DNA of 64,000 bases from Triglochin maritima (GCA_963682175.1 OY821770.1:12058501-12122500); one strand, 5' to 3'; shown: positions 43,927 to 55,952, counted from the first letter of the stretch. The notes: generated by a model not told the origin, from the letters alone. Made by a program: numbers and translations.

Positions 43927-43961
<35 letters not shown>
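43927..43961. repeat. (AAT)n microsatellite in the Copia leader
   Basis: About eleven ATA/AAT triplets. It produces a poly-Ile stretch in a chance frame at 43559-44188 that also runs through the LTR; that frame is not a gene. Confidence 0.95.
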
Positions 43962-44572
43962 GCATTTATTATATTTTTTACCTTCGAAAAGGGTGCATGT
44001 ATCATATTTTCTGCATTCCAATTGATTTGGCACTTGATATTTTTACTATTGAAACATCTTACTCCAAGATGCTAGAACGAAGTAGCTTCATTGTACATGT
44101 AGCTACTCTAATATCAAAGAAGTTGAAGGATACTGCAGAGTTTCTTATGCTTAAGTGGATGTACGTCAGCATCTTGATCCATACTTAGGATTTCACAGAA
44201 TTTATTTCTTGGCAAATAATTCTTAACGCATAGAGTTATACAACAGAAATACTGATGATATTTTCTTTTTGTTTCAAGATAGTTGTATATTGCAGAAGGT
44301 TGCTTGCTTAATAGATCCATGTTGTGTGTTGGTTCATGACGTTTAACTTGTAAATTTTAGTCAAGATTCTATTTATCATAGAAGATTCGTAGTAAATAAA
44401 TTAGTTGGCTTGTTCTTAAATTGATTTTTTGGTTATCGTTGAGCTCCTGGATCCAAATCATTGTAGTTTACTTTTCCTTTTCCTTTCAATATTTAATCTA
44501 GTTTATTACTGTTTTTATTATTATCTATTTTTGGCGGTTCACATCTCGATACATCTCATTGTAGTTACTTAC

Positions 44573-45245
44573 ATGACAAACCTTACCAAGCTTGAATTTG
44601 TTGTCATTGATATTTTGGGAAAAAATTATCTCCCTTAGACCCTCGATACTGAGATTCATCTCGCAACAAACAATCTTGGAGAAACAATCAAAGAAGCAAA
44701 TAAGGTCTCCCCGCAGGAGCGTGTCAAAGCAATGATTTTTCTCCGACATCACCTTCATGAGGGCCTAAAAGCTGAATATTTAACGGTGAAAGATCCATTA
44801 GAACTATGGAAAAATCTGAAAGAAATCTATGACCATCAAAAACAAGTGATTCTCCCAAAAGCTCGCTACGAATAGATACATTTGAGATTACAAAACTTTA
44901 AATTTGTAAGCGAGTATAATTCAGCAATATTTCGGATCACATCCGAACTTAAATTATGTGGAGAAACAATTACTGATAATGATATGTTAGAGAAAACATT
45001 CTCTACATTTCATGCCTCGAATATGCTCCTGCAGCAGCAATATCGAGAGCATGGTTTAAAGAGATATTCTGGACTAATATCATGCATTTTAATTGCCGAG
45101 CAAAACAATGAACTCTTGATGAAAAATCATCAATCTCGACCCAGCAGTTATGTTCCATTCCCCGAAGTGAATGAGGTTAATCATGGACACAAACGTGAGT
45201 CATTCCCTGAAGCGAATGTGACGTCGTTTAACCACAGACGTGGGC
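44573..45245 (+). pseudogene. Copia Gag (UBN2-type), two stops
   Basis: Starts MTNLTKLEFVVIDILGKNYL; the next codon is a stop where the family has Trp. It continues with TLDTEIHLATNNLGETIKEA, ERVKAMIFLRHHLHEGLK and DPLELWKNLKEIYDHQK, then a second stop near 44873 and LRLQNFKFVSEYNSAIFRI. It ends in NHRRGR just before the CCHC knuckle would come, where the minus-strand fragment begins. Confidence 0.85.
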
Positions 45246-45626
45246 GTACTCTTCAAGGAACTTCTTAATCCACACTCCTTCCTTGCTCGCTTCAGCGACA
45301 ACCATTACTTTGGAAGCGGTGGTTGAGTCGGTCATAGTGCTTTGCTTCCAACTACGCCAACTTACAGCTCCACCATTTAGAAGGTAGACGTAACCTGATT
45401 GCGACCTTCTTTCGTTGGGATCACTCGTGAAACTCGCATTAGAATAGCCCTCGGCTATTAACTCCCTTTGTCCTCCATAAACAAGAAACTTATCTTTGGT
45501 CCGGTTAAGGTACCTCAGAATATTCTTGACCGCAGTCCAATGCTCAGGACCTACGTTGGATTGGTGACGACTTGTCACGCTTAGAGCATACGAGACATCG
45601 GGTCTTGTGCAAGTCATCGCGTACAT
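45228..45626 (-). pseudogene. Copia RNase H, truncated
   Basis: Reads YAMTCTRPDVSYALSVTSR, then HWTAVKNILRYLNRTKD, GYSNASFTSDPNERRSQSGY and SWRSWKQSTMTDSTTASK: the connection and RNase H of Copia Pol. The usual EAEY motif is altered and the C-terminal third is absent. Confidence 0.85.
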
Positions 45627-45632
45627 GATTGA

Positions 45633-46460
45633 TCATATTGCCGAACTATAAGGGATATCTTCCATGTACTCTAAGTCTTTACGTGATTCAACACGTTGAG
45701 ACTTCTTGAGTTGCACACCCATACTCATTGGCACATTGCCCTTTTTGGAGTTGTTCATGCTGAACCTTTCCAAGACCTTGTCAATGTACGTACGTTGACT
45801 TAGGTCAATGAGTCTACGAGATCTATCTCTATATATCTTGATTCCCAAGATGTATTGAGCATCACCCATATCTTTCATCGAAAATGCAGATTTCAATAAA
45901 CTTCTCGTTTGCTCAAGCAAATGTATATGATTTCCCATGAGGAGTATGTCATCGACATATAAGATCAAGAACACTATGTGGCTCCCACTAACCTTCTTGT
46001 ATATACAAGGCCCTTCCTTACTTTGGACGAAGTGAATCTTTTTGACTTCTTCGTCAAAGCGCTTGTTCCAACTCCTTGATGTTTGCTTCAATCCATAAAT
46101 GGATCTTTGAAGCTTGCATACTTTCTCGCTATTCTTTGGATCTTCAAAATCTTAAGGTTGTACGATGTACACATCCTCCTCCAAGTTCTCATTAAGGAAC
46201 ACCGTTTTGACATTCATTTGTCATATCTCATAATCATGAAATGCGGCAATAGAGAGCATAATCCGAATAGACTTGAACATGGAAATCGGTGAAAAAGTTT
46301 CATCATAGTCAATCCCTTGAACTTGAGTGAAACCTTTTGCTACAAGCCTCGCTTTGTAGGTTGTCAAGTTCTCATCCATGTTCGTCTTCCTCTTGAAAAC
46401 CCATTTATTTTGAATGACATTTTTCTCTTGAGGAATGTCAACCAAGTTCCACATTGATTA
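45633..46460 (-). pseudogene. Copia reverse transcriptase, frameshifted
   Basis: The N-terminal part (46221-46454) has NKWVFKRKTNMDENLTTYKA, then RLVAKGFTQVQGIDYDETFS. The catalytic part (45633-46091) has KQTSRSWNKRFDEEVKK, then LILYVDDILLMGNHI, with the YVDD active site, and KDMGDAQYILGIKI. A frame change and stop (about 46100-46220) separate them. Confidence 0.88.
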
Positions 46461-46939
46461 TCATACATGAATTTTATTTCGGATTCCATGGCCTTAAACC
46501 ACAGTTTTGAGTCCTTTCTTTCCATTGCTTCTTGAAAGGTCGAGGGATCATCGGTATCTAGTACCATAATCTCATGAAGTCTCAAATACATATCGGATTT
46601 CTTCCTTTCCCTCGTTGACCTTCTAAGTTCTTTTGATTCTACGTGTACTTCTCGAACTTCTTCCACAATTTCTTGTGGAATTGGTTCGTGTTCGATTCTT
46701 GAACGTACACTAGGTGGGGAAGATTGAGTTTCTCTCACAATTTCTTGCGAGAGTCTCTCACTCACGCTCCCACTAACCAAAGGAACCTCGGTTGGGTCTT
46801 CATGATCTTGAATATCATCATTCATATCATGATCTTGTAGAGTATCTTGAGTCTCCTCAAGCACAATTCTACTCCCACTAATTTTTATTCTTTCCAGAAA
46901 TTCTTTTTCTAGAAATACGGCATCCCTCTCTACAATCAC
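46461..46939 (-). pseudogene. Copia integrase-RT linker
   Basis: An acidic, Ser/Arg/Glu-rich linker with REVHVESKELRRSTRERKK and the AMERKDSKLWFKAMESEI segment that leads into RT. The same segment, more degraded, is at 59751-60032. Confidence 0.75.
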
Positions 46940-47209
46940 TCGATTGGAGATTATATGCCAAAAATAGTATCACCTTGTCTCACGAGGATAACCTATGAAG
47001 AAGCACTTATCCGCTTTTGGTTGAAGTTTGGTCGACATCAATCTTTTGACGTAGGCCTCATAACCCCAAATCTTGAGAAAATTGAGCTTAGGTGTTTTAC
47101 CACTTCATAGCTCATAAGGCGTTTTCTCTACGGATTTGGATGGAACATTATTTAGTGTGTAAGCCGCAACTTCTAGTGCATAACTCCAAAAGTAAAGCGG
47201 CAATTCAGC

Positions 47210-47632
47210 TTAACTCATCATTGATCGAACCATGTCGAGTAATGTCCTATTCCTCCTTTCGGATACCCCATTCCACTGAGGTGTACCGGGAGGGGTGAGT
47301 TGTGGTACAATACCACACTCCTTTAGGAATGAGTCAAATTCGGTACTTAAGTACTCACCTCCACGATCCGTTCGTAGAGACTTGATTTTCTTGTTGAGTT
47401 GGTTCTCTACTTCATTCTTGAATTCCTTGAACTTGTCAAAGGATTCACTTTTGTTTCTCATTAGATAAATATAGTCATAACGACCATAGTCATCCGTGAA
47501 CGTAATGAAGTATCTAAAACCGTCTCTTGCACTAGTACTCATCGGACCACATACATCGGAATGTATCAAATCCAACAAGTCATTCACTCTCGGTCCTTTC
47601 TTCTTGAAAGACATCTTGGTCATCTTGCCCAT
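47210..47632 (-). pseudogene. Copia integrase core
   Basis: Reads LDLIHSDVCGPM (first Asp), FITFTDDYGRYDYIYLM, SLRTDRGGEYLSTEFDSFL (second Asp) and GTPQWNGVSERRNRTLLDMV (Glu). The order and spacing are those of a DDE Copia integrase. The zinc-finger part is mostly missing because the LTR fragment abuts it. Segment 46940-47209 continues integrase with stops. Confidence 0.88.
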
Positions 47633-47978
47633 TAGGCAGTGTTCTAATGTTTTACTTGTTAGGTCTATTCAATATATAAAAGTAATTTTTTCCTCTTTTA
47701 TATACTCGTGTCGTCAATTATTTGTAGAGCTACAACAATCGACGACCAACACGACAATCTTATCTCGGTAATTAATGTTCCATGTTAATTACCATGATTG
47801 TGAATAACTTTTGATTTATGTAAACCATTATCTTTTAGAGCTCTACGGTTAAGGACTAAGTGTCTCTTCCTTTACACTTTCAAAAGACGAATATCATAAT
47901 CAAGGAACAAAATGTTTGCACATTCAATTCATAATAATTGACATATAAAAGTAAAACTTTTAGAACACATTCCTTTCA

Positions 47979-49230
47979 TGATATTCCTAATGTTACAAAT
48001 GAATATGTTATACGTTGAAAACGTGGAAGACCAATCAGTTCCAAAGATGCATATCCACGAAAAAAGAAAGAGCAAAATAACGCAGTTGGTGATATTATTA
48101 AAACTCCTGTAGAGGTGATAACACAACAACAAATGGGCAAGGACAAATTTCCGAAAGAGGTATATGTACCCGACGATGAAAATGATGATGAGATCTCCAT
48201 CAATCATGTGCACAATGGAAAAAGATGGAACCGAAATAGAACCATTATTGATGAAATTTTCATATACGCTATAGCAAATGATGTGATGAATGTTGAATAT
48301 TTAGAGCCAAAATCAATTGAAGAGTGTCGACACAGAAAAGATTGGCCACAATGGAAAAATGCAATTCAAGAAGAATTGAACTCACTTGAGAAACGTCATG
48401 TGTTTGGACCTGTAGTTCCGACACCAAATAATGTAAAACCAGTAGGATACGAGTGGGTATTTGTAATTAAAAGAAATGAGACAAATGAAATTGTAAGATA
48501 CAAGGCAACAACTCTTAGATTTTTGATTAATCTTGCAATTGGAGAAAAACTTGAAATGCGACTTATGGATGTCGTTACAGCTTATCTATATGGATCACTA
48601 GATAACGACATTTTCATGAAAATCCCTGAAGGATTAAAACTACAAAGCACATGTAATACAAAATCTCGAGAGATGTATTCTATAAAATTGAAAAGGTCTT
48701 TATATGGATTAAAACAATCCGGACGAATGTAGTACAATTGTCTTAGTGAAAGTCTTCTCAAATAAGGGTTTAAAAATAATCTCATAAGTCCATGTGGTTT
48801 TATTAGAAATCAACATCTGGCTTTGTAATTATTGTTGTATATGTTGATGACTTAAATGTCATTGGGAACCCTGAAGAGATTGAAAGAAATGCTAAATATT
48901 TGAAGAATGAATTTGAAATGAAAGACATTGGAATAACTAAATTTTGTCTCGGCATGTAGATCGAGCACTTACCAAATGGAGTTTTCATTCATCAATCAAA
49001 TTATATAGAGAATGGATTAAAACGTTTTAATATGGATAAAGCTCATCCATTAAGTTTTCCAATGGTTGTTCGTTCTCTTAGTGCTGAAAAAGACCATTTC
49101 CGTCCTCGAGAGGATGACGAAGACATTCTTGGCCCAAAAGTACCATATCTAAGTGCTATTGGGGTTTTAATGTACCTGACTAATAATACAAGACCTGATA
49201 TTGCATTTTAGTAAATGTATTGGCTAGATA
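47979..49230 (+). pseudogene. Host Copia reverse transcriptase
   Basis: After a linker (IPKEV-like part, then EECRHRKDWPQWKNAIQEEL) come VFGPVVPTPNNVKPVGYEWV and VVTAYLYGSLDNDIFMKIPE. About 25 residues normally lying between RYKA and TLRFLI (the KARLVAQGF.. block) are deleted in frame near 48506. KRSLYGLKQSGRM is followed by a stop. A frame-shifted IIVVYVDDLNVIG (YVDD motif, about 48833-48868) and LSAIGVLMYLTNNTRPDIAF close the domain. Confidence 0.85.
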
Positions 49231-49800
49231 TAGTTCTGAACCAACACGTAGACATTGGAACGGAATTAAACATGTATTTTGTTACCTTTGTGGAATGCGT
49301 GATATGGAGTTATTTTTCCAAATGAATTTAGAGCCCAAACTAATTGGATATGCCAATGCTGGATATTTGTCAGATCCACATAAAGCAAAATCACAAACAT
49401 GATATGTGTTTACATATGGTGGCACTACAATTTCATGACGATCAACGAAACAAACATTAATAGCAACATCTTCAAATCATGCAGAGTTGATTGCATTATA
49501 TGAGGATAGTCGAGAATCTGTATGGTTGAGATCAATGATCCAAAGCAAACAAGAAGAATGTGGACTCGACAAAATCAAAGACCATCCGACAATTTTATAT
49601 TAAGACAATACTGCATGCATTGCTCAAATAAAAGAAGGATACATCAAAGGCGATAAGACTAAACATATTTCACCAAAGTTTTTCTCGACGCATGATTTAC
49701 AAGATGGTGAGATAGATGTCCGTCAGATCCAATCAAGTGAGAATTTAGCAGATTTATTCACAAAGTCATTGCCTACAACAGTTTTTGAGTAACTTGTTCC
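49231..49800 (+). pseudogene. Host Copia RNase H
   Basis: Reads RHWNGIKHVFCYLCGMRDME and LIGYANAGYLSDPHKAKSQT (stop where the family continues). Then, in fragments, come ATSSNHAELIALYEDSRE, the NTACIAQIKEGYIKGDKTKH block and IQSSENLADLFTKSLP. Several stops. Confidence 0.82.
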
Positions 49801-49968
49801 CAAGATAGGTGTTCGTCGTTTGAAAAATATCTGTTGAAGTGAGGGGGAGCATCATACGCGCTGCACTCTTTTTTCCTTCCCCAAGTTTTTATCTCATCGG
49901 GTTTTTCTTGGTAAGATTTTTAACGAGGCAACATCCCTAGCGTATAAAGGTGATCATCCAATGGGGAG

Positions 49969-50196
49969 TGTTGAGAATTCCAAAGGTTTTGTAGATAATT
50001 CACCTTCATTAACCCCTAATAGTTTAAGTAGGTTTTACTCTTATTAATATGATGTAATTCCATTTATTTTAGTTGTAACTCCTACTACATCCTCGTCCTA
50101 TATATAGGAGACTATTGTACATATTTGGTTACAAGAGAAGAAATACATACCTCTCTCCATTTCTCAATCTTTCATCTTTAGTTTGTTTGTTTTACA
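49969..50196 (+). repeat. 3' LTR, Copia element
   Basis: Partner of 43459-43688, preceded by CCAATGGGGAG as polypurine tract; a GTGAGGGGGAG tract also lies at 49839-49849. Confidence 0.92.
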
Positions 50197-50204
50197 ATAA
50201 TATC

Positions 50205-50479
50205 GTAATTGTTGCTACTTTGTGTCGTGTAAAATATTATTTGCAAAGATACCCATCAGAAGAACTATTTTAGAAAAGACATATGTTCGACATTTTCTTA
50301 TAACATCCTTAGACTTTTTTGACATTGGAAACTCCATTAATCCGCCCACACTTTGTAACGACGGACGAAGACAAAAAATTAAAGAGGCACATGCACCGCA
50401 CAAACACATGGCTCCTTTTGGTCTCTTGGGATTTCAATCGTAACCGAGATGCTTGATGGCTTCTGCCCCCAACCAATCT
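50205..50479. other. Short unassigned stretch
   Basis: Original target-site DNA right of the Copia element. No domain is recognised. Confidence 0.5.
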
Positions 50480-50487
50480 CACATGCC

Positions 50488-50783
50488 TAGGGGTGAATTT
50501 CGGTGTGGGACCGGATCCAATCAGACTGGACCGAAAACCGAACTTTTCGGAAGACCGGACCGAAGATCGGACCGAATAAATTCGGTCCGATCTTCGGTCC
50601 GGTCCAAAACCCCTAATTTAACCCTTAAAATTTCGATCTTTGACCGGACCGGACCGAACCGAACTTGACTGGACCGGACCGAAGACCGAATTCCCATGGT
50701 CTCCCGGACCGAAGACTGGACCGAAAAAGTTCGGTCCGGTACGGTCCGGACACCCAGACCGAACCGAATTTTGCTCACCCCTA
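50488..50783. mobile_element. hAT-type MITE, 296 bp
   Basis: Termini TAGGGGTGAATTTCGGT and, inverted, TAGGGGTGAGCAAAATTCGGT. The 8-bp flanks CACATGCC (50480-50487) and CCCATGCC (50784-50791) differ at one base, as expected for a hAT target duplication. The interior is a dense run of CGGACCGAA / TTCGGTCCG words in both orientations, giving shadow frames rich in Arg and Ser on both strands. Confidence 0.85.
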
Positions 50784-50823
50784 CCCATGCCCGTGTGACA
50801 TGATCTTCTTAGACTTGAATGCT

Positions 50824-50825
<2 letters not shown>

Positions 50826-50858
<33 letters not shown>
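50826..50858. repeat. (TA)n microsatellite
   Basis: About 16 TA repeats. Confidence 0.95.
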
Positions 50859-50860
<2 letters not shown>

Positions 50861-52040
50861 TTTAGGATTTAAACGAAATTAACTTGATACATGCTGGTCG
50901 GTCACCACTCGTTACTAAAAAACCTACCTCCTTTTTGTCGAATACCAATTGTGTGTTTGGATGGCAAATTAAGAAGAGAAAGGAAAAGAAAGCGGGAAAA
51001 GATAATCAGGTTTCTCTCTCTTTGATAGCAACTTTAAGAAGAAAAGTGGGAAAAAAGAGTAACTGGAGTTCCTTATTCAAATTGTTGAAACAATTTTCTC
51101 TTCAAATTTGAAAAGAAAGGGAGAGAAAAGCTTTAGTATACTTACATGATTAAATTGTCGTTGTTTAATAAACAAACAACGTCATAATAATACAAAAGAT
51201 TATAATTTAGCGTTTAACATAACTTTGCCGTTACTCATGAATCGGACATGATCGTGCGCATGAATATTAAAGGATGAACAACACCTATTATAATTTGTTA
51301 TTCCACACATATTACTCCAGGAATATGCAATAGTTAGAGCTTATAAGCAAGCGGATCGAGGCACGTAATTGACTTTCTTGAGTATTTCCAACAAAAGTAG
51401 GTGTACAAATGTAAATTGTACTAAGGGGTATTTGAGATATTATTATTTTGGTTGATACCAATGAAATGGAGCTAATAAGTGTGAAAAATTAAAGAATACG
51501 GAAAGTAGGGTATTTAAACTTGGAGATATTCTTTGAGAACTTGTTTGAATTTGCTACTTAGCATTTGAATTGGACCAGAAGAGAAGAGTTTGTGATTGGG
51601 GTTTAGTGATGTATGGTTAGGAGAGGGTTGGTCGGTCGGTGAAGGAACTTCTGAACGCACGACAAGCTTCCTTCCACTTCTCAAATCGGTGGGCGATAAA
51701 ACTTATTTGGAAGATTAAACAATTGGAGTCGGTGTAATTACATAGTAGTTCGTTTATTTTGTCTAAAACGCCACCAAAGTTAATTCTAGTTTGTCATGGT
51801 TCCAGGTTTTCTTGGGCACCTTAATTAAGATTGTATTGGACTTCAAAGTACCGCATCCAAACTTTTTATTTCTAGGGAATGGTGGAGACTATGGACGGGC
51901 CCACGTTAGGCCCAATAGGCCCGTGGGCTCCACTTCGTCATGAGTTTTTTTCCTTTCATAATCCCACTGATTATTTAATAGGTTTACTAATAACCATCTT
52001 AAAAAAGACATTTACCCATAAGGTTCCCTTCCGAATACTA
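50859..52040. other. No gene seen
   Basis: AT-rich. 51894-51931 holds a palindromic GGGCCCACG..GGCCCGTGGGC pair. No protein or RNA feature is recognised. Confidence 0.55.
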
Positions 52041-52045
52041 TAACC

Positions 52046-52535
52046 ACTACAAAATATAATTATACAGACCATTACATAATACATCGTCGGTGAGTTGAAT
52101 CCTGAACTTAATTAGCAAAAACGAGCCGACGAAAAATCATAACATCTGTCGCCAAATCCATGCTACTTACAACAAATAATCATTATATATTAAAACTCAA
52201 TTAGCATAAGTGACTCGACGAAAAATTAGAACACCGTTTCCAAATCCATGCTACTTACAATGAATAATCATTATAAACGATACTAAACTCAATTAGCATA
52301 AGTGACCCGACGAATAATCAGAACACGGTTGCTTTATTTATCCATGCACTTACAATAATAGTTAGCTCAAACAATACTATCACCCAATAAACATAAGGAC
52401 CCGACAATAAATTACAGTATTGTCGTTGAATCCATGCTACTTACAACGAATAACCAATTCAAATTATACCAGAACTCAATTAGCATACGTGACCCAACAA
52501 TGAATCACAACACCGCATAAAATACTAGAAAATCA
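52046..52535. repeat. ~93-bp tandem repeat, five diverged units (possible CACTA end)
   Basis: Units start near 52110, 52194, 52286, 52380 and 52474, each with AACTCAATTAGCATAAGTGA, then CCCGACGA and CCATGCTACTTACAA. The preceding CACTACAAAATATAA at 52048 resembles a CACTA terminus and the repeats would then be its subterminal array. No matching right end was found. Confidence 0.6.
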
Positions 52536-52858
52536 TTGTGTAAATTTATAAAGTCATGATGTCAATTTATCAAGTCCCTGGAATTGGTTTCACTACTTTA
52601 ATGATCTTAAAATGCTTGAAACATGCACCTTGATGAGAGAAACTGAAATATAAGTTTACATTTTTCGAAATCGTCTTACAATTATCTATATACGAGATTA
52701 AAAAATATTAGGTGTAAGATGTGACATGCAATTGAAAAGAGATAGAAGGGTTGAAATGTAAAATTCCCAAAGCCATAAAATAAGTTGAGTGGATTCACCA
52801 CCCAATCATGTGTTGCCACGTGTTAGAGTGTCCAAAAATCATTTAAGAACATTTCTAA

Positions 52859-54753
52859 TAGAAATTTTGACTTTTTATGCTCAAATGACCCAAAGTTGGA
52901 AAAAAAACATCACATTGACATCCTCTCACAAATAGGATTATTTCCATCTCTCCAAAATACCCTTGCATAAACCATAAGACATTCATTTCCAATCCTTCCC
53001 TTTCTCCCTATTTCTTTCTCTTTCTTTCGAAAAATGGAGGCAGTTTCAAGATCAAGGTCATATCGAGTTCATTGAGCCCAAGAAAACGGAGTATCTTACT
53101 TCATCATATCGAGCTCATATCGAGCTCCTATCAAGCCCATCGAGGTTACAGTTCTTCACACTCAAACTAATCCTATCGAGCTCATATTTGACATGACGTT
53201 TGAAGGGAAGGAAATGGTTCGAATTCCGAACTGTCAAAATATGTCATTAAAAACCGTGCAGGATCAGTCACGGTTTTTTTTCAAAAAATCTAAATTATCA
53301 AGGTCATATCGCGCACATATCGAACCCATCAAGGCTACAGTTCTCCACACTCAAACGAATTCAATTCCGAATTGTCGAAAAGGCCCTCATAAACCGTGTT
53401 GTGAACAATAGCATTTTTTTCAAAAAAAAATGGAGGCAGTCTCAAGATCGAGGTCATATCGAGGTCATCGAGCCCAAGAAAGAGGAGTATCTTACTTCAT
53501 CATATCGAGCTCCTATCGAGCCCATGAGCTGGCATGACGTTTGGAGAGAAGGAAACTATTCGAATTCCGAACCGTCAAAAAACATCATCGAAAACCGTAC
53601 CGGAACAATCACGTTTTTTTCAAAAAATCTAAATTATCGAGATCATATGCGTGCATATCGAGTTCATATCAAGCTCATCGAGGTTACAGTTCTCCACACA
53701 CAAATGATTCGAATTCCGAACCGTCAAAAAACACTCTAAAAAGTGTCGTGAACAATTGCGTTATTTCAAAATATGGAGGTAGTTTCACGATCAATGTTAA
53801 ATCGAGGTCGTCGAGCCCAAGAGAGCGGAGTATCCTACTTCATCATATCGAGCTCATATCGAGTCCATAGAGATTACAATTTTTCACACTCAAATTAATC
53901 CTATCGAGCTCATATCTGACGTGACGTTTGAAGGGAAGGAAACAGTTTGAATTCTGAACCATAAAAAATGCAATAAAAAACCATGCCAAAACAATCATGT
54001 TTTTTTCAAAAAATCTAAATTATTGAGATTATATCGCGCACATATCGAACTCATCAAGGTTACAATTCTCCACACTCAAACGATTCGAATTCCAAACCGT
54101 CATAAAAACACCCTCCTCAACTGTGTTGTGAGCAATAGCATTTTTTTCAAAAAATGGAGGCAATTTCAAGATTGAGGTCAAAATCGAGCTCATATCGAGC
54201 CCAAGAAAGAGGAGTATCTTACTTCATCACATCGAGCTCCTATTGAGCCCACGAGCTGACGTGACGTTTAGAGGGAAGGAAATGGTTTGAATTCCAAACC
54301 GTCAAAAACGTCATCGAAAACCGTGCTGGAGAAGTCGCATTTTTTTTTCAAAAAATATGAATTATCGTTGTCATATCGCACGCATATCGAGCTCATCGAA
54401 GTTACAGTTCTCCACACTCAAACGATTCAAATCCCGAACCATCAAAAAACATCATCAAAAAACGTGTTGTAACATTCACATTTTTTTCAAAAATAGAGGC
54501 AAATTCAAGATCTAGGTCCTCGATGGTTTAGATTGTTTTGAAAAAACGTGACTGTTCACGACACAATTTTTAAGGGAGAAAGAAAGAAAGAGAAAGAGGG
54601 AGGGAGAAAGGGAATGATGGGAAGGGAATGGTCACACGGTTTATGTAGTGGTATTTTGGAGAGAAATGGAAGATAAGCATATTTTTAAGAGGATGTCAAT
54701 GTGGGAGTTTCTTTTCAATTTTGGGTCACTTTGAGCATAGAAAGTCAAATTTT
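52859..54753. mobile_element. Second Mutator-like fold-back element (1.9 kb)
   Basis: Left terminal ~180 bp (GACTTTTTATGCTCAAATGACCC, CACATTGACATCCTCT, CTCCAAAATACC, CCCTTTCTCCC) recurs inverted at about 54560-54750. Flanks are CATTTCTAA (52850-52858) and CATTTCCAA (54754-54762), a 9-bp duplication with one mismatch. The interior is a tandem array (see next entry). No transposase. Confidence 0.8.
53034..54540. repeat. Four and a fraction tandem units of ~340-390 bp rich in ATCGAGCTC
   Basis: Units begin with AAAATGGAGGCAGTTTCAAG-like sequence near 53034, 53428, 53774, 54152 and 54491. Each contains TATCGAGCTC/CATCGAGCCC, GGAGTATCTTACTTCATCA, GTTACAGTTCTCCACACTCA and TCGAATTCCGAACCGTC. Open frames across the units are repeats of one another, without a recognisable protein family. 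Confidence 0.85.
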
Positions 54754-55039
54754 CATTTCCAATTTGAGAATTCAAAGTGAAAGCCAAATATACACAGAAC
54801 ATGCCACTACCCCAACAACTCTATCTTCATATGGCCCTTAATCTTCATACACAGATTATCCTTTCAATTTTTCCAATTATCAGGTCGCATCTTACACTGA
54901 CAACCATAACAATTTGAACTTAAGAATCGTCATCTCTATCTTTTATCAAAGTGTATAACATTTTGCAATTCATAGGCAACACGTTCACATCAAACAAAAG
55001 TGTTGATTTTCATATGCTTTTCACATTGGACCTTCAACC

Positions 55040-55870
55040 TGAAACATAAAGAAATATTATTAGAACATACCTACATATATGAGTAATATATCAACAATTA
55101 TGGAGTTATTAAATTCAAACTTAATACCTTCTCATTCTTTACTATTTTTACTTGTGTTTCCTCGTGGATTGGAATTAAGCCTTCAATGTTAGGATTCACA
55201 CTCGTCGCACTCTGTGGTGTTGGTATAGGTGTAGCCATGTTGGTGGAAACTCTTTAGTGATTATATAATTCTACACCAGGTCGCGCAGCTCTTGAATCTC
55301 CTATTTGCATTTCATGTGAATTCCTTTACAACTAGGGTTCCTTTACAACTAGGGTTCGAGGATGATGACTCAAAGTATTGACGTGGTCCTGTTTGGCTAC
55401 CGACACCACTTACTCGTCCAATATTCTCCACTCTTCCCAAGGCTTCAGACAAAATATCTTTTCTGTCATGTGAAACAAATCCATTTTGAGAAGCTTGCAG
55501 TGTAAGATCATCATATTACGAACTACAAGAATGTTAAAGACTATATCATTGCCTGGCGTTAAATATTATTTTATTAATTAATCATCGTATACAAACCACA
55601 AGCATAAAATATAACCACTTAGCTTCTTGGATGCAACATCTGCAAACTCATTGTTAATGTAACTCTCATCCAAAACTATCTTGCCAAGCAGGGGGAGACG
55701 GAGGAGACAAATTACTGACTTGCTCTTCACTCGGACCATCGTATCAAGCCTCATGCTTTTTCTTGGCAACCTTTTCGGCCATCATTGACTCCTCCAGTTT
55801 ACAGTATATATCCCCCTCAAGACTATCAGTGTTGAAACTTGTTCTTCGATTATCGTTCTTTGTTGAGCTC
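55040..55870 (-). pseudogene. Possible En/Spm-associated (Ptta-type) gene relic
   Basis: On the minus strand 55350-55490 reads SHDRKDILSEALGRVENIGR, then VSGVGSQTGPRQYF. This resembles the GRVRGVG.G.TP..YF block of plant transposon-associated (Ptta/En/Spm) proteins. 55578-55769 may be a further piece. Frames are broken and no ends are seen. Identification from one motif only. Confidence 0.35.
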
Positions 55871-55952
55871 TCGTAGTTCCTACAAACATATAAAAGAGAT
55901 TGGTTATCATAATAAACATTTCAATGTATAAACGTAGTATGAATGAAGATTA

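Larger units (their letters stand above)
45228..47978 (-). mobile_element. Nested minus-strand Copia fragment (LTR start, IN, RT, RNase H)
   Basis: Right edge 47650-47978 is the first 329 bp of an LTR of the same family as 56298-58343 (minus-strand start TGAAAGGAATGTGTTC). It is fused directly to integrase, so most of the LTR, gag and protease are missing. The left edge ends within RNase H, so there is no 3' LTR. It replaces the gag knuckle, protease and integrase of the host Copia element. No complete target duplication can be seen. Confidence 0.82.
43459..50196 (+). mobile_element. Ty1/Copia element with 230-bp LTRs, interrupted
   Basis: LTRs at 43459-43688 and 49969-50196 (TGTTGAGAATTCC..TTTTACA) are very similar. 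Both outer flanks show ATAATATC (43451-43458 and 50197-50204). Eight shared bases are more than the usual 5-bp Copia duplication; the extra three may be chance. A primer-binding site follows the 5' LTR, gag lies at 44573-45245 and pol from 47979, with a foreign minus-strand Copia fragment in between. Stops in gag and pol make it inactive. Confidence 0.92.

Noticed and set aside
43559..44188. 209-codon plus-strand frame
   Set aside because: It begins in the Copia LTR, crosses the primer-binding site and includes a poly-Ile microsatellite; no family resemblance.
50453..50778. Arg/Ser-rich frames on both strands
   Set aside because: Products of the CGGACCG/CGGTCCG repeats of the hAT MITE.
53193..53870. 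Overlapping 72-112 codon frames in the tandem units
   Set aside because: They are repeats of each other in different frames within a fold-back element; no conserved frame across units.
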